Of a DNA stretch of 64,000 bases, positions 20,454 through 30,237 are shown one piece after another. The position numbers and the translations under genes were made by a program. Position 1 is the stretch's first letter. Every line of letters starts with the position of its first letter. The stretch comes from Methyloligella halotolerans (GTDB taxonomy: Bacteria > Pseudomonadota > Alphaproteobacteria > Rhizobiales > Methyloligellaceae): the NCBI RefSeq assembly GCF_001708935.1, contig NZ_MASI01000001.1, forward strand, positions 496,001 to 560,000. Reading direction: 5' to 3'. The notes below the pieces were generated by a model, which saw only the letters and a program-made list of their open reading frames with translations, was not told the origin of the DNA and searched no databases.

Positions 20454-20944
20454 TTGGACAGTTTCCTCTTGAATGCATCTGCGACGCAGGCCGGAACGAA
20501 GGGCGTGACGTCGCCTCCCATCTCGGCAATCTGCCGGACGAGGGTGGCGGTGATGTGTCGCGTGCCCGGCGACGAGGCCAGGAACATGGTCTCGAGGTGG
20601 GGCGACAGCGCGGCGTTCATGCCGGCCATCTGCATCTCGTAATCGAAATCGGCCGCGTCGCGAAGGCCGCGGATGATGATGCTCGCGCCTTCGATCTTGG
20701 CGGCGTCCACCACCAGACCTTCGAAAGTGGCGATCTTCACATCCAGGCCCGTGTCGCGCGCGACCGTATGGAGGCTCTGCTTGGCGAGGTCGATCCGCTC
20801 ACCCGGCGAGAACATCGGATTCTTCTGGTGGTGGATGCCGATGGCGATGACCAGGCGGTCCACGAGCCTTGCGGCGCGGCGCACGATGTCGACGTGGCCG
20901 AAGGTGATGGGATCGAAGCTTCCGGGATAGAGAGCGGTGCGCAT
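20450..20944 (-). CDS. coaD: Phosphopantetheine adenylyltransferase
   Basis: This 164-residue nucleotidyltransferase carries YPGSFDPITFGHVDIV (the TxGH-type ATP site), IIRGLRDAADFDYEMQMA and the C-terminal FLASSPGTRHITATLVRQIAEMGGDV. It makes dephospho-CoA from 4'-phosphopantetheine and ATP, the penultimate CoA step. It heads the coaD, cyclophilin, cyclophilin, transporter, queA, tgt run on the minus strand. Confidence 0.96.
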   Translation of the reverse strand: MRTALYPGSFDPITFGHVDIVRRAARLVDRLVIAIGIHHQKNPMFSPGERIDLAKQSLHTVARDTGLDVKIATFEGLVVDAAKIEGASIIIRGLRDAADFDYEMQMAGMNAALSPHLETMFLASSPGTRHITATLVRQIAEMGGDVTPFVPACVADAFKRKLSK

Positions 20945-21093
20945 ACGGCAGGGACTCCAGGCGACTCGCGGACGGGACTCACCCCCGATGGATGAGGTCC
21001 GCGGCGCGTGAGCGCCCTTCTAGCCGGGCGGAAGCCGTCTTCGCAAGACCGCATGGCGATTGTCGCCAACGGCACGGCGGTGGCGAGAAGGAA

Positions 21094-21118
21094 AAAGGCC
21101 CGGTGAGGCCGGGCCTTT
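21094..21118 (-). terminator. Intrinsic terminator of the OmpW-like gene
   Basis: Perfect ten-base arms AAAGGCCCGG / CCGGGCCTTT surround a five-base loop and, on the minus strand, run into a T tract. It lies about 40 bp after the OmpW-like stop and before coaD. Confidence 0.8.
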
Positions 21119-21157
21119 CAGCGGTCTTGCTTCTTCGCGAGGGACCGTCTGAGCCGC

Positions 21158-21847
21158 CTAAAGCCCGCCGAGAACGTCGCTCAAATTGAAGCGATAGCCG
21201 ACGCCGGCGGAAACGATCCACGGATCGAGGTCCACATCTCCGCTGATGCCGGTGCCCGTCCACTTCACGTCGGTGTCGATCCAGGTCTTCTTCACGTCGG
21301 CATTCAGGAACCAACCATTCCCCAAGGAATAATCCATGCCGAGCTGGAGGGTGAAGCCTAAGGCGTCGTCGATATCGACGCTGCTCGCACCGAGGAGGTT
21401 CGAGCCTTTGCCCTCGTCGAAAAAGGCGATGTATTGCAGGCCGACGCCCGCATAGGGCTGAAACTTGCCGCCCGGATTGAAATGATACTGGGCCGTCAAC
21501 GCGGGCGGGAAGATCCACGTATCGGCGATCTCGCCGAGAGCGGCAATCGAGCCGGTGGCGTTCACGTCATGCTTTGCGAAGCAGCAGAATAGCTCCACGG
21601 CCAGGTTGTCGGTGAAGAAATAGGTCAGGGTCGCCGCTGGGATAATCTCGTCGCTCACCTCGGCGCCGGCGCCCGGAATGCGCCTGCCACCGGCGTAGAC
21701 GGCCGCATCGGTCTCCGGAAGCACCCCCGTCACCAGCCCGCGCACCATGAAGTCGCCGTGGTCGTCGCCTGCTGCGGCAGGCTGAGCCATGATTCCAAGG
21801 GCTGCGAGCGCCAGAATTCCGATCGTAACGGTCTTGATTTTTTGCAT
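21158..21847 (-). CDS. OmpW-family outer-membrane protein
   Basis: A 229-residue protein with a signal peptide (ILALAALGIMAQPAAAG) and a beta-barrel pattern of alternating strands: VRGLVTGVLPETDA, ATLTYFFTDNLAVELF, LTAQYHFNPGGKFQPYAGVG, and a final strand ending YRFNLSDVLGGL. These match the eight-stranded OmpW fold, a narrow hydrophobic-solute channel. It is transcribed away from a Crp/Fnr regulator across about 310 bp, so that regulator may control it. Confidence 0.85.
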   Translation of the reverse strand: MQKIKTVTIGILALAALGIMAQPAAAGDDHGDFMVRGLVTGVLPETDAAVYAGGRRIPGAGAEVSDEIIPAATLTYFFTDNLAVELFCCFAKHDVNATGSIAALGEIADTWIFPPALTAQYHFNPGGKFQPYAGVGLQYIAFFDEGKGSNLLGASSVDIDDALGFTLQLGMDYSLGNGWFLNADVKKTWIDTDVKWTGTGISGDVDLDPWIVSAGVGYRFNLSDVLGGL

Positions 21848-22159
21848 TTCAGAGTCCCCAACGTCGCGTGAAGAGGCCCACGCGAATCCGTGTAACCGAT
21901 CTATTTTTGTGACGATGGGCGGGGCCCCTACCAGCTCGGAGCGCCGGTCCTCGCTGATCCAGGTCAGCCGGAATCGGGATCGGCAGGAATCTGTTGCGCG
22001 GAAGCAACGCCCCCCGCGAGACCGCGTCGGAACGGCGGGAAACCGTCGAAAATGTCGCAGGTTGTATGTCGCCGGAGCGCCCGCGCATCCCCACTTTTAT
22101 CTATAGGCAACGCTGAATGAGGGGGCGGCCCCCTGAAAACGAGAGCCGCGCGTGCTGAG
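21848..22159. other. Divergent regulatory gap between the OmpW-like and Crp/Fnr genes
   Basis: No credible gene is seen. The gap holds a TTG-N8-CAA dyad (21994-22007) and a perfect inverted repeat AGGGGGCGGCCCCCT (22120-22134) close to the regulator's start; the latter may be an attenuating hairpin in its leader. Confidence 0.5.
21993..22008. promoter_or_regulatory. Possible Crp/Fnr-type binding dyad
   Basis: GTTGC and GCAAC arms with a six-base spacer give TTGCG-N4-AGCAA, the 14-bp TTG-N8-CAA geometry of Fnr/FixK/NnrR-type sites. It lies between the OmpW-like gene and a Crp/Fnr regulator. The match is to half-sites only. Confidence 0.35.
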
Positions 22160-22861
22160 ATGAAACCGCTGAATTATGACGGTCTTCCGCCGTCACTTCT
22201 CGAAAAAGCATCCAAGATGACGACGCGTCCGGGCCAGAGCCTGGCGGCGACCATAGACGGTAGCGAAGCAGTCTACTTCGTCCGCTCAGGCGCCCTGATC
22301 CAGGAGGTCACCCTTGAGGGGGCGCACCGTCAGATTACCGAAATTCTCCATCCCGGCGGCCTTGTCCGCACGGGGTCATTGGCCGAAGGGATCACGAGCT
22401 TCATCGCCGTTCGCGCCGGAGAGCTTCTGCGGTTGCGGTGGCCGGTCTTCTCCGAGCTGATGGAGCGGAATCCGCAGATCTGCCGCTATTTCTGCCGAAC
22501 CACGGCGCTCCAGGATGCGGCGAAGGCGATCCATATGGCGGCGCTGGGCCAGCTCGATACCCAGCAGCGACTCGCCACCTACCTGGTCGAGCTCGCCATG
22601 CGCAACGGCGTCCCATCGCGGGCCGGCGGCGTGGTCTTCGCCATGCCGCTGACGCGGGGGCAGATGGCCGATTATCTCGGGCTCAACGCAGATACCCTGT
22701 CACGCATCATGTCGGGTCTGCGGGCCAGAGGCCTGATCCGCCAGCAGCGCCAGAAGCGGACGGTGACCTGCCAGCTGGAAGCGCTGTCTGCGCTCACACC
22801 CGCGGCCGAAGCATTGGCGAAGCTGTTTGTCCGCGGGGTCTCGCTCCAGCCCCTTGGCTAG
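22160..22861 (+). CDS. Crp/Fnr-family transcriptional regulator
   Basis: The 233-residue protein has an N-terminal cyclic-nucleotide-binding-like barrel (SEAVYFVRSGALIQEV, ILHPGGLV), a long dimerisation helix and a C-terminal winged helix with LTRGQMADYLGLNADTLSRIMSGLRARGLI. It lacks the N-terminal cysteine cluster of Fnr, so it is more like FixK or a metabolite-sensing member. It is divergent from the OmpW-like gene and converges with gyrA, 30 bp apart. Confidence 0.85.
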   Translation: MKPLNYDGLPPSLLEKASKMTTRPGQSLAATIDGSEAVYFVRSGALIQEVTLEGAHRQITEILHPGGLVRTGSLAEGITSFIAVRAGELLRLRWPVFSELMERNPQICRYFCRTTALQDAAKAIHMAALGQLDTQQRLATYLVELAMRNGVPSRAGGVVFAMPLTRGQMADYLGLNADTLSRIMSGLRARGLIRQQRQKRTVTCQLEALSALTPAAEALAKLFVRGVSLQPLG

Positions 22862-22891
22862 GGATTGGACCGTCGGCCCGGCCGGCGGCGC

Positions 22892-25693
22892 CTAGTCCTC
22901 GGACGGCCCCTCGTCCTCACTGGAATTGGTGTCGTCGGAATCGATGTCGTCATCCAGCTCGTCGATATCCCCGTTCTCGTCGCTTTCGACGTCGGCGGGG
23001 ATGTGCTCGATGGAGACCACCTGCTCGTCGCTCGCGGTCGAGAATACCGTAACGCCCTGGGTCGAGCGGCCGACGATGCTGATATCGGTGACCGGCACGC
23101 GGATCAGCTGGCCGCGATTGGTGACCAGCATGATCTGATCGTCCTCCTCCACGGGGAAGGAGCGGATGAGATTACCGTTCCGCGCGTTGACGGTCATGGC
23201 GATGATGCCTTTGCCGCCGCGTCCCGAGGTCCGGTATTCGTAGGCGGATGTACGCTTGCCGAAGCCGTTCTCGGAAATGGTCAGGACGAACTGTTCGTGG
23301 GCGCTGAGCTCCGCATAGCGGTCCTGGGAGAGAACGACTTCTTCCTCGCTGCCCTCCTCCAGATCCGTTTCCGGCTCCATCTCGACACCGCCGCTCCGGA
23401 TCTGCCGGGCTTGGCGGAGATAGGTCGCACGCTCGGCGGGGCTCGCCTCCACATGGGTCAGGATGGACATGGAAATCATGGCATCGCCCTTGGCGAGACG
23501 GATGCCGCGAACGCCGGTGGAGTCGCGCCCCTTGAAGACGCGCACATCGGTCACGGGGAAGCGGATCGCCTGGCCTTTCGCCGTAGTGAGCAGGACGTCC
23601 TGGGCCTCGCTGCAGGTATGGACGTCGACGATCCAGTCGCCCTCGTCCAGCTTCATGGCGATCTTGCCGTTCTGGCGCACCTCGACGAAATCGGACAGCT
23701 TGTTGCGACGGACGGCGCCGACATTGGTGGCAAACATCACGTCGAGATCTGCCCAGCTCTCCTCGTCCTCGGGGAGCGGCAGGATGCTGGTGATGTTCTC
23801 GTCCTTGCCCAACGGCAGCAGGTTCACCAACGCCTTACCGCGGGCCTGCGGAGCAGCGACCGGCAGACGCCAGACCTTCATCTTGTAGACCATGCCGCCG
23901 GAGGTGAAGAACAGGACCGGCGTATGGGTGCTGGCGATGAAGATGCGGGTGACGAAATCCTCGTCCCGGGTCGACATGCCCGACCGGCCCTTGCCGCCCC
24001 GGCGCTGAGCCCGGTAGGTGGAGAGCGGAACGCGCTTGATGTAGCCCTTGTGGGAGACGGTGACGACCATGTCCTCGCGGGCGATCAGGTCCTCGTCCTC
24101 GACCTCACCTTCCGCGTCCACGATCTCCGTCTTGCGGGGGGTATCGAACTGCTCGCGGATCTCTGCGAGCTCGTCCTTGACGATGCCGATGATGCGCGAG
24201 CGCGAACGCAGGATGTCGAGATATTCCTGGATCTCGGCGCCGAGCTTATGGAGCTCGCCGCCAACCTCATCGCGGCCCAGCGCGGTAAGCCGGTGGAGAC
24301 GCAGATCGAGGATGGCGCGGGCCTGCTCCTCGGAAAGCTTGTAGGTCCCCTGCTCCGACACCTTGTGACGCGGATCGGCGATCAGCTCGACCAGCGGCGC
24401 GATATCGCGGGCCGGCCAATCGCGCTCCATCAACTGCTCGCGGGCCGTCGCCGGGTTCGGCGCATGGCGGATCAGCTTGATGATCTCGTCGATATTGGCC
24501 ACCGCGATGGCGAGGCCAACCAAGACATGGGCGCGGTCGCGCGCCTTCTTCAGCAGGTACTTGGTGCGCCGCCCGACGACCTCCTCGCGGAAGTCCGTGA
24601 AGGCGGAGATCATGTCCTTCAGATTCAGCTGCTCGGGACGGCCGCCATTGAGGGCGACCAGATTGCAGCCGAAGGTGCTTTGCAGCGGCGAGAAGCGATA
24701 GAGCTGGTTCAGAACCACGTCGGCCATGGCGTCGCGCTTCAGCTCGATGACGACCCGCATGCCCTGGCGGTCGGACTCGTCGCGGATGTCGGAGATCCCC
24801 TCGATGCGCTTCTCGCGCACGAGATCGGCGATCTTTTCGATCATCGAGGCCTTGTTCACCTGGTAGGGGATCTCGGAAATGATCAGCGCTTCGCGGTCGC
24901 CCTTGCCGACGGTCTCGGTGGAGACCCGGCCGCGCATGACGACGGAGCCCCTACCCTTGTGATAGGCGGAGCGGATGCCGGTGCGGCCCAGAATGATGCC
25001 GCCGGTCGGGAAGTCGGGACCGGGGATAAACTCGATCAGCTCCTCGATGGTGATGGCCGGGTTGTCGAGATGGGCCACGCAGGCGTCGATCACCTCGCCC
25101 AGATTGTGGGGCGGGATATTGGTCGCCATGCCCACGGCGATGCCGCCGCCGCCGTTGACCAGAAGGTTCGGGAACTTGGCCGGCAGGACGGTCGGCTCGC
25201 GCTCGCGGCCGTCGTAGTTGTCCTGGAAATCGACGGTATCCTTGTCGAGATCGTCGAGGAGCGACATTGCCGGCTTGGCGAGCCGCACCTCGGTATAGCG
25301 TTCGGCCGCGGGCGGGTCGCCGTCCACGGAGCCGAAATTGCCCTGGCCGTCGAGCAGCGGCAGGCGCATGGAGAATTCCTGGGCCAGGCGAACGAGGGCG
25401 TCGTAGATCGCCTGGTTGCCATGGGGGTGGTACTTACCCATGGTGTCGCCGGTGACGCGGGCCGATTTGTTGTACGGCCGGTCCGGCGTGTAGTTGTTCT
25501 GGTACATCGAATACAGAATGCGTCGATGCACCGGCTTCAGTCCGTCGCGCACGTCGGGCAGCGCACGGCTGACGATGACGCTCATCGCATAGTCCAGATA
25601 GGACCGCTTCATCTCATCGATGAGCGAGATCGGATGAATGTCGGAGGGGTCTCCGGATCCTTCCGGCGATTCCGTCTTGTCGTCGTCAGTCAA
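22892..25693 (-). CDS. gyrA: DNA gyrase subunit A
   Basis: A 933-residue type IIA topoisomerase subunit. The catalytic tyrosine is Tyr133 in AAERYTE, the Greek-key and tower regions follow, and six C-terminal beta-pinwheel blades (including the GyrA-box-like [11 protein letters not shown]) wrap DNA. It ends in a strongly acidic tail. It cuts and passes DNA with GyrB to add negative supercoils. At the position equal to E. coli Ser83 it has Gln94, preceded by Asn93, in [12 protein letters not shown]. Confidence 0.97.
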   Translation of the reverse strand: MTDDDKTESPEGSGDPSDIHPISLIDEMKRSYLDYAMSVIVSRALPDVRDGLKPVHRRILYSMYQNNYTPDRPYNKSARVTGDTMGKYHPHGNQAIYDALVRLAQEFSMRLPLLDGQGNFGSVDGDPPAAERYTEVRLAKPAMSLLDDLDKDTVDFQDNYDGREREPTVLPAKFPNLLVNGGGGIAVGMATNIPPHNLGEVIDACVAHLDNPAITIEELIEFIPGPDFPTGGIILGRTGIRSAYHKGRGSVVMRGRVSTETVGKGDREALIISEIPYQVNKASMIEKIADLVREKRIEGISDIRDESDRQGMRVVIELKRDAMADVVLNQLYRFSPLQSTFGCNLVALNGGRPEQLNLKDMISAFTDFREEVVGRRTKYLLKKARDRAHVLVGLAIAVANIDEIIKLIRHAPNPATAREQLMERDWPARDIAPLVELIADPRHKVSEQGTYKLSEEQARAILDLRLHRLTALGRDEVGGELHKLGAEIQEYLDILRSRSRIIGIVKDELAEIREQFDTPRKTEIVDAEGEVEDEDLIAREDMVVTVSHKGYIKRVPLSTYRAQRRGGKGRSGMSTRDEDFVTRIFIASTHTPVLFFTSGGMVYKMKVWRLPVAAPQARGKALVNLLPLGKDENITSILPLPEDEESWADLDVMFATNVGAVRRNKLSDFVEVRQNGKIAMKLDEGDWIVDVHTCSEAQDVLLTTAKGQAIRFPVTDVRVFKGRDSTGVRGIRLAKGDAMISMSILTHVEASPAERATYLRQARQIRSGGVEMEPETDLEEGSEEEVVLSQDRYAELSAHEQFVLTISENGFGKRTSAYEYRTSGRGGKGIIAMTVNARNGNLIRSFPVEEDDQIMLVTNRGQLIRVPVTDISIVGRSTQGVTVFSTASDEQVVSIEHIPADVESDENGDIDELDDDIDSDDTNSSEDEGPSED

Positions 25694-26080
25694 TGGCTGA
25701 AAACCGTTCGGCTGAAAGGCGGGAATAAGCGGCGGGTCGCGAAGCGCGACGAGACACGCTCTGCAACCGTGAAATAGCGGCGCTTCTAGCGTGCCCTGTA
25801 TAGCCGATTTGACGCTTCTACCGCAACTCTTCGAACCGTCATTTGCCGGCCTCTTTTTCGGCGTTTTCTCTAAATTATTTCAGGGACTTGCCGAATCGTC
25901 AGGGGACCCGCTCAAGGCGGCCGCCAACGGCTCGGCATACGCGGATCGAAACGCGGCGTCACTTTGTCAGAATGCGGAACGATTCTGTTCAGGCGGCGTT
26001 GCACCGCTTGATCCGCAAGGAGACACTAAACCCATATTCCAGGGCATCTCACTGTCCCGACAATTGCGGAGATAAGATTT
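25694..26080. other. Gap between gyrA and the PRC-barrel gene
   Basis: No plausible gene here. The stretch should contain the gyrA promoter (not resolved by eye), a CAGAAT-N8-ATTCTG dyad (25968-25987) and an EcfG-type promoter for the PRC-barrel gene. Confidence 0.6.
25976..26000 (+). promoter_or_regulatory. EcfG (general stress response) sigma-factor promoter
   Basis: GGAAC at 25976-25980 is followed after exactly 16 bases by CGTT at 25997-26000. GGAAC-N16/17-CGTT is the alphaproteobacterial EcfG consensus. It sits about 80 bp before a PRC-barrel protein start, a common class of EcfG target. Confidence 0.6.
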
Positions 26081-26596
26081 ATGAAGCGCATCCTCATCGG
26101 CACGATCGCCGGCATTTTCATGACCGCCGGCCCGGCCTTGGCCCAGGACGAGAGCAGCGAGCCGGTCGCGCCGCCCCATCCGACGGAGACCATGGAGCAG
26201 TCGCAGACGGCCGGCCAGGTCAACGGCGTTCCGGCCAAGACGGCCCGCTTCATCACAGAGCAGTCGCCGACCGATGCGCTGGCCAGCGATCTCATCGGCA
26301 AGCCGGTGCTGAACCCGGCCCGGGAAACCGTCGGCCAGATCAACGATATCATCGGCGGGGCCGACGGGAAGATCCGCGGCGTGGTCATCGGCGTGGGCGG
26401 CTTCCTCGGCATTGGCGAGAAGAACGTCGCCGTCCAGTATGACGACGTGGTGGTCTCGCGGAACGAGGAGAACGGCAAGATCGAGATCATGGCGAATCTG
26501 ACGAAGGAGACGCTGAGCGCCGCTCCGGCGTATCGCACCCTGGAAGAGCAGAGCGTGGTGCGGGGCGAGGACGGAGAGGTCAAGCGCACCTATTGA
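26081..26596 (+). CDS. Exported PRC-barrel-domain protein
   Basis: This 171-residue protein has a signal peptide (GTIAGIFMTAGPALA), a linker, and a PRC-barrel from about residue 68: ASDLIGKPVLNPARETVGQI, then GKIRGVVIGVGGFLGIGEKN and a final VVVSRNEENGKIEI strand set. PRC barrels are small beta folds that bind proteins or RNA; exported ones in this bacterial group are often stress-induced. The EcfG-type promoter upstream agrees with that. Confidence 0.85.
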   Translation: MKRILIGTIAGIFMTAGPALAQDESSEPVAPPHPTETMEQSQTAGQVNGVPAKTARFITEQSPTDALASDLIGKPVLNPARETVGQINDIIGGADGKIRGVVIGVGGFLGIGEKNVAVQYDDVVVSRNEENGKIEIMANLTKETLSAAPAYRTLEEQSVVRGEDGEVKRTY

Positions 26597-26669
26597 GGCA
26601 CGTCCGGCGAGGCGCCGCACGTCAACGCCCCACGGGCTGAGGGGCTGAGATCAACGGAGGGGCAACAAC

Positions 26670-27632
26670 ATGGCCACCGGTTCGCATAAGGTCATCTATG
26701 CGGCGCTCGGCGCCAATCTCATCATCGCAATCAGCAAGTTCGGCGGGGCGCTTTATACCGGGTCTTCCGCCATGTTCTCCGAAGCGGTGCACTCGGTGGT
26801 GGATACGGGGAACCAGGGGCTGCTTCTGCTCGGCATGAAGCGGTCCCAGCGCCCGCCCGACCGCCACCATCCCTTCGGCTATGGCGCGGAGGTCTTCTTC
26901 TGGGCCTTCGTGGTCGCCATCCTGATCTTCGCCGTCGGCGCGGGCATCTCGTTCTACGAGGGCGTGATCAAGCTCATCGAACCTCACCCGATCACCAACG
27001 CCTATGTGAACTACATCATCCTCGCGGTCGCGATGGGGTTCGAGGCGACCGCGTGGTTCATCGCCTATCGCGAATTCCGCGGCGCGCAGGACAAGCACCG
27101 GCCGTTCCGCTTCGTCCGGGCCGTGCGGCAATCGAAAGATCCGACGGTATTCACGGTGCTTTTCGAGGACACCGCCGCCCTGCTCGGTCTGGTCGCGGCG
27201 CTGACGGGCGTCTTCCTCAGCGACGTCTACGGGATCGCCTGGGCCGACGGCGTGGCGTCTCTCGTGATCGCGGCCATCCTGGCGGGCGCTGCGATCCTGC
27301 TGGCCTACGAGACCAAGGGTCTTTTGATCGGCGAAGCGGCGAGCCGGACGGTGACCACCAGCATCTGCGAGATCGTCGAGTCCTCGCCCAACGTTCTCCA
27401 TCTCAACGAGATCAGGACCATGCATCTGGCGCCGCAGGAGATCCTCCTCGCCCTGAGCATCGATTTCTCCGACGAGATGAGCTCGGCGGAGGTGGAAGAG
27501 GCGGTGAGCCAGCTGGAGATGAAGATCAAGAAGGCGCACCCCATGGTGACCCGGATCTTCATCGAGGTGCAGTCGGAGCGCCGGCACGAGCAATTCGCCG
27601 CAGAGGAGCGGAAGGCTCGCGCGGAGTCTTGA
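26670..27632 (+). CDS. Cation diffusion facilitator (CDF) metal exporter
   Basis: The 320-residue protein has about six membrane helices: IYAALGANLIIAISKFGGA, the metal-site region SAMFSEAVHSVVDTGNQ and a HHPFGYGAEVFFWAF stretch, then a C-terminal cytoplasmic domain. The second metal-site helix reads DTAALLGLVAALTG. CDF proteins exchange Zn, Fe or Mn for protons. Specificity cannot be set by eye. It stands between two exported proteins on the same strand. Confidence 0.88.
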   Translation: MATGSHKVIYAALGANLIIAISKFGGALYTGSSAMFSEAVHSVVDTGNQGLLLLGMKRSQRPPDRHHPFGYGAEVFFWAFVVAILIFAVGAGISFYEGVIKLIEPHPITNAYVNYIILAVAMGFEATAWFIAYREFRGAQDKHRPFRFVRAVRQSKDPTVFTVLFEDTAALLGLVAALTGVFLSDVYGIAWADGVASLVIAAILAGAAILLAYETKGLLIGEAASRTVTTSICEIVESSPNVLHLNEIRTMHLAPQEILLALSIDFSDEMSSAEVEEAVSQLEMKIKKAHPMVTRIFIEVQSERRHEQFAAEERKARAES

Positions 27633-27733
27633 AGGCCGTCCCGTCTCCGCCCACGTGGCGACTGTCCCCAGCCCGAACCTTTGCGGCCTGGCCGCAGGTG
27701 GGCTCACGTCAGCATCCCCAACAAGGAGACCCT

Positions 27734-28384
27734 ATGCGCAAGGCTCTGCTCGCTTTCCTCTTTTCCCTTTCCCTCGGCTTGTCCTCTGTCCTGCCCCTGG
27801 CGGTCTCGCCTGCCCAGGCGGCCGAGTACACTCTCGACCCGACCCATACCCAGGTGCGCTTTTCCTGGCACCATTTCGGGTTCTCCGTACCCGAGGCGAA
27901 TTTCAACGAGGTCACCGGCACGCTTAATGTCGACGACGAGGACCCGAGCACGGCGGCGCTGTCGGTCACCATCCCGGTCAAGAGCATCGACACTCATGTG
28001 CCGCTGCTGAACGAGCACCTCCTCACCAAGCCCGAGTATTTCCAGGTCGAAGAGCATCCCGACATCACGTTCGAGAGCAAAGAGATCCGCAATGTCAGCG
28101 AGGACGGAAAGCGCTTCCAGGTCGTCGGCACGCTCACGGTGAACGGGATCGCCAAGCAGGTCGTGCTCAACAGCGAGCTGAACAAGAAGGGCCCGCATCC
28201 CATGTATGACGGCGCGCCGGCGGCGGGATTCAATGCGACCACCACTCTAAAGCGTTCCGATTTCGGGATGGACGCTTACGTGCCCAATGTAAGCGACGAG
28301 ATGGAGGTGCGCATCACGGCGGAAGCCATTGCGGCGGACGCCTATGCCAAGAAGCTCGAAGCGCGGAAAGCCCAACAGGAGTAG
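27734..28384 (+). CDS. YceI-family exported lipid-binding protein
   Basis: This 216-residue protein begins with a clear signal peptide (ALLAFLFSLSLGLSS...SPAQAAE) and continues with the YceI lipocalin-like barrel: YTLDPTHTQVRFSWHHFGFS, FNEVTGTLNVD, then DITFESKEI and GTLTVNGIAKQVVL. YceI proteins bind isoprenoid-like lipids in the periplasm. The ATG at 27734 follows AAGGAGA; longer in-frame sequence upstream is antisense to nothing useful and overlaps the CDF gene in another frame. Confidence 0.92.
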   Translation: MRKALLAFLFSLSLGLSSVLPLAVSPAQAAEYTLDPTHTQVRFSWHHFGFSVPEANFNEVTGTLNVDDEDPSTAALSVTIPVKSIDTHVPLLNEHLLTKPEYFQVEEHPDITFESKEIRNVSEDGKRFQVVGTLTVNGIAKQVVLNSELNKKGPHPMYDGAPAAGFNATTTLKRSDFGMDAYVPNVSDEMEVRITAEAIAADAYAKKLEARKAQQE

Positions 28385-28394
28385 GAGCCCCGGT

Positions 28395-29600
28395 TCACGA
28401 TCCCTTGGATTCCTGCGGGTCGAGCCCCGGCTTGCGCCGGCCGCCGCGCCATCCGTCGAGCCGCCCCCGAACGCTGGTGGCGAGGGATGCGGCGCGCCGG
28501 CTGGTCGCTTCCTTCCGCTCGAGAGCGGGATGCTCCACCAGGTGCCAGGAGAGCGCGGCGATCCCGAGGGTCACGGGGAAGCTGAGGACGAACAGCGCAG
28601 GCGCGGCGATGCCGGGCATGAGGGTGACGATGGTCTGCTGAATCGGCCAGCAGAGGATGTAGAGGCCGTAGGAGTAATCGCCGAGACGGTTGAAGCTGCG
28701 GATCGGGCCGCCCGGCACGAGGGCCACCCAGACAACGCCATAGGCCAAGGCCAGGCGGAAGGTGAACTCCGCAATGGACGTCTGGCTGGTCGCCGCCGCA
28801 ACCACGGCGAGGCCGACGAGCCACAGCAGATTGAGGCGGATGCGGTCGGCGAAGACATAGATCGCGCCGCCCAGGAAAAAGCTGAGACCGAACCGGGCGA
28901 GACTGTCGATGGCGGCCATCTGCCCGCGCAGATCCGTCCCGAACGTCACCAACAGATACGCGGCAAGCAGGGCTGCGAGGGTGTAGACGATACGGCGATC
29001 GAGCAGCGCGCCGACGAGAGCTAGTCCGCCCAGGATGGCATAGCAGACGGCTTCGTAGCGCAGGGTCCAGAGAGGCGAGTTCACGACCCCCTCCTCCCGG
29101 ACGGTTCCGAACACGCCCGGCAAGGTCTCCGAGTGGCTGACCAGAAGACCGGTGAGGGGCGCATAGAGCCAGGTCTTCAGATCACCGAAATATTCGGAGA
29201 GACTCCGGTCACTGATCAGCGGACCGAGCACGAAAGCGGTCAGCAGGCAAACGGCAAGCAGTGCCGGGAACAGCCGCAGGACCCGGGCGACGGTGAAATC
29301 CAGCACCGTCGGGCGGGTGAGAACGCTCCTCGTGACCAGGAAGCCGGAGACGACGAAGAAGACGTCCACGGCGATGCGTCCGAGGGGTACCGCGTGCAGA
29401 TCGAAGGAGAACGGTCCTAGGGTCAGCACCCGGGGATCCCCGGTCCCTGCCAGAGCGACCGCGTGATCCAGCATGACCACGGTGGCGGCCAGGAAGCGGA
29501 TCAGGTTGAAGTTGTTGTCCCGGCCCGACATGCGCTCGGCGACGGTCGCCGACGACAACAGCCGGTTTTCGCGAGCGCTTTGAGATCGGATCGGGTCCAT
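28395..29600 (-). CDS. Membrane acyltransferase (acyltransferase 3 family)
   Basis: A protein of about 401 residues with ten or so hydrophobic helices. The catalytic His region reads NLIRFLAATVVMLDHAVAL and is followed by VFFVVSGFLVTRS, the family signature. These enzymes add acetyl or other acyl groups to surface polysaccharides, LPS or Nod factors. The start is uncertain: Met codons at 29600 and 29531 are both plausible, while the longer 29726 start adds an unrelated leader. It converges with yceI, 10 bp apart. Confidence 0.82.
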   Translation of the reverse strand: MDPIRSQSARENRLLSSATVAERMSGRDNNFNLIRFLAATVVMLDHAVALAGTGDPRVLTLGPFSFDLHAVPLGRIAVDVFFVVSGFLVTRSVLTRPTVLDFTVARVLRLFPALLAVCLLTAFVLGPLISDRSLSEYFGDLKTWLYAPLTGLLVSHSETLPGVFGTVREEGVVNSPLWTLRYEAVCYAILGGLALVGALLDRRIVYTLAALLAAYLLVTFGTDLRGQMAAIDSLARFGLSFFLGGAIYVFADRIRLNLLWLVGLAVVAAATSQTSIAEFTFRLALAYGVVWVALVPGGPIRSFNRLGDYSYGLYILCWPIQQTIVTLMPGIAAPALFVLSFPVTLGIAALSWHLVEHPALERKEATSRRAASLATSVRGRLDGWRGGRRKPGLDPQESKGS

Positions 29601-29754
29601 TACGCATCTTAACGTTTGGGCCGGCGACCGATCAGCTTGAATCGAATCAGAGTTAAATCTTCCCGCGGCGCTTAGAACTTTGGCAGCGCCGATATCCGGT
29701 GGGGGCACAGGCGGCCCCTGCACCAAAATCGCGCTTGGACGCTAGCCTGGAGCG

Positions 29755-30237
29755 CTAGAACGGGATCTCGTCGTCCAGTTCCTTGTCGTAGGATCCGCCG
29801 CCCAGCGCGCTGGTGCGGCCGAAATCGCCATCGTCGGACGACCGTCCGCCCGAGCCGCCGCCACTGTCGCTCATGCCGCCGCCCTGGCGGCCGTCCAGCA
29901 TGGTCAGGGCCGAGTTGAAGCCTTGGAGCACCACTTCGGTGGAATAGCGTTCCTGGCCCGACTGATCTTCCCACTTCCGGGTCTGCAGCTGGCCTTCCAG
30001 ATAAACCTTCGAGCCCTTGCGCAGATATTGCTCGGCAATGCGGCACAGCCCTTCGTTGAAGATCACCACCCGGTGCCATTCGGTACGCTCGCGGCGCTCC
30101 CCCGAATTCTTGTCGCGCCAACTATCGCTGGTGGCGACCCGCAGATTCGCGATGGGGCGCCCGTCCTGGGTATGACGAATCTCCGGATCGGCACCGAGAT
30201 TGCCGATCAAAATTACCTTGTTCACCGATCCGGCCAT
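29755..30237 (-). CDS. ssb: Single-stranded DNA-binding protein
   Basis: A 160-residue Ssb: an N-terminal OB-fold ([44 protein letters not shown]), a Gly/Ser-rich flexible linker and the acidic tip DDEIPF that recruits repair and replication proteins. It protects single-stranded DNA. A LexA-like box lies about 175 bp upstream, so SOS control is possible. Confidence 0.96.
   Translation of the reverse strand: MAGSVNKVILIGNLGADPEIRHTQDGRPIANLRVATSDSWRDKNSGERRERTEWHRVVIFNEGLCRIAEQYLRKGSKVYLEGQLQTRKWEDQSGQERYSTEVVLQGFNSALTMLDGRQGGGMSDSGGGSGGRSSDDGDFGRTSALGGGSYDKELDDEIPF

Noticed and set aside
22865..25777. 970-residue open frame antisense to gyrA
   Set aside because: It is the antisense shadow of a high-GC gene; its translation is rich in Asp, His and Ala with no family motif, while the minus strand encodes an unmistakable GyrA.
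25791..26075. 94-residue ORF before the PRC-barrel gene
   Set aside because: It has no ribosome-binding site or family features and overlaps the EcfG-type promoter.
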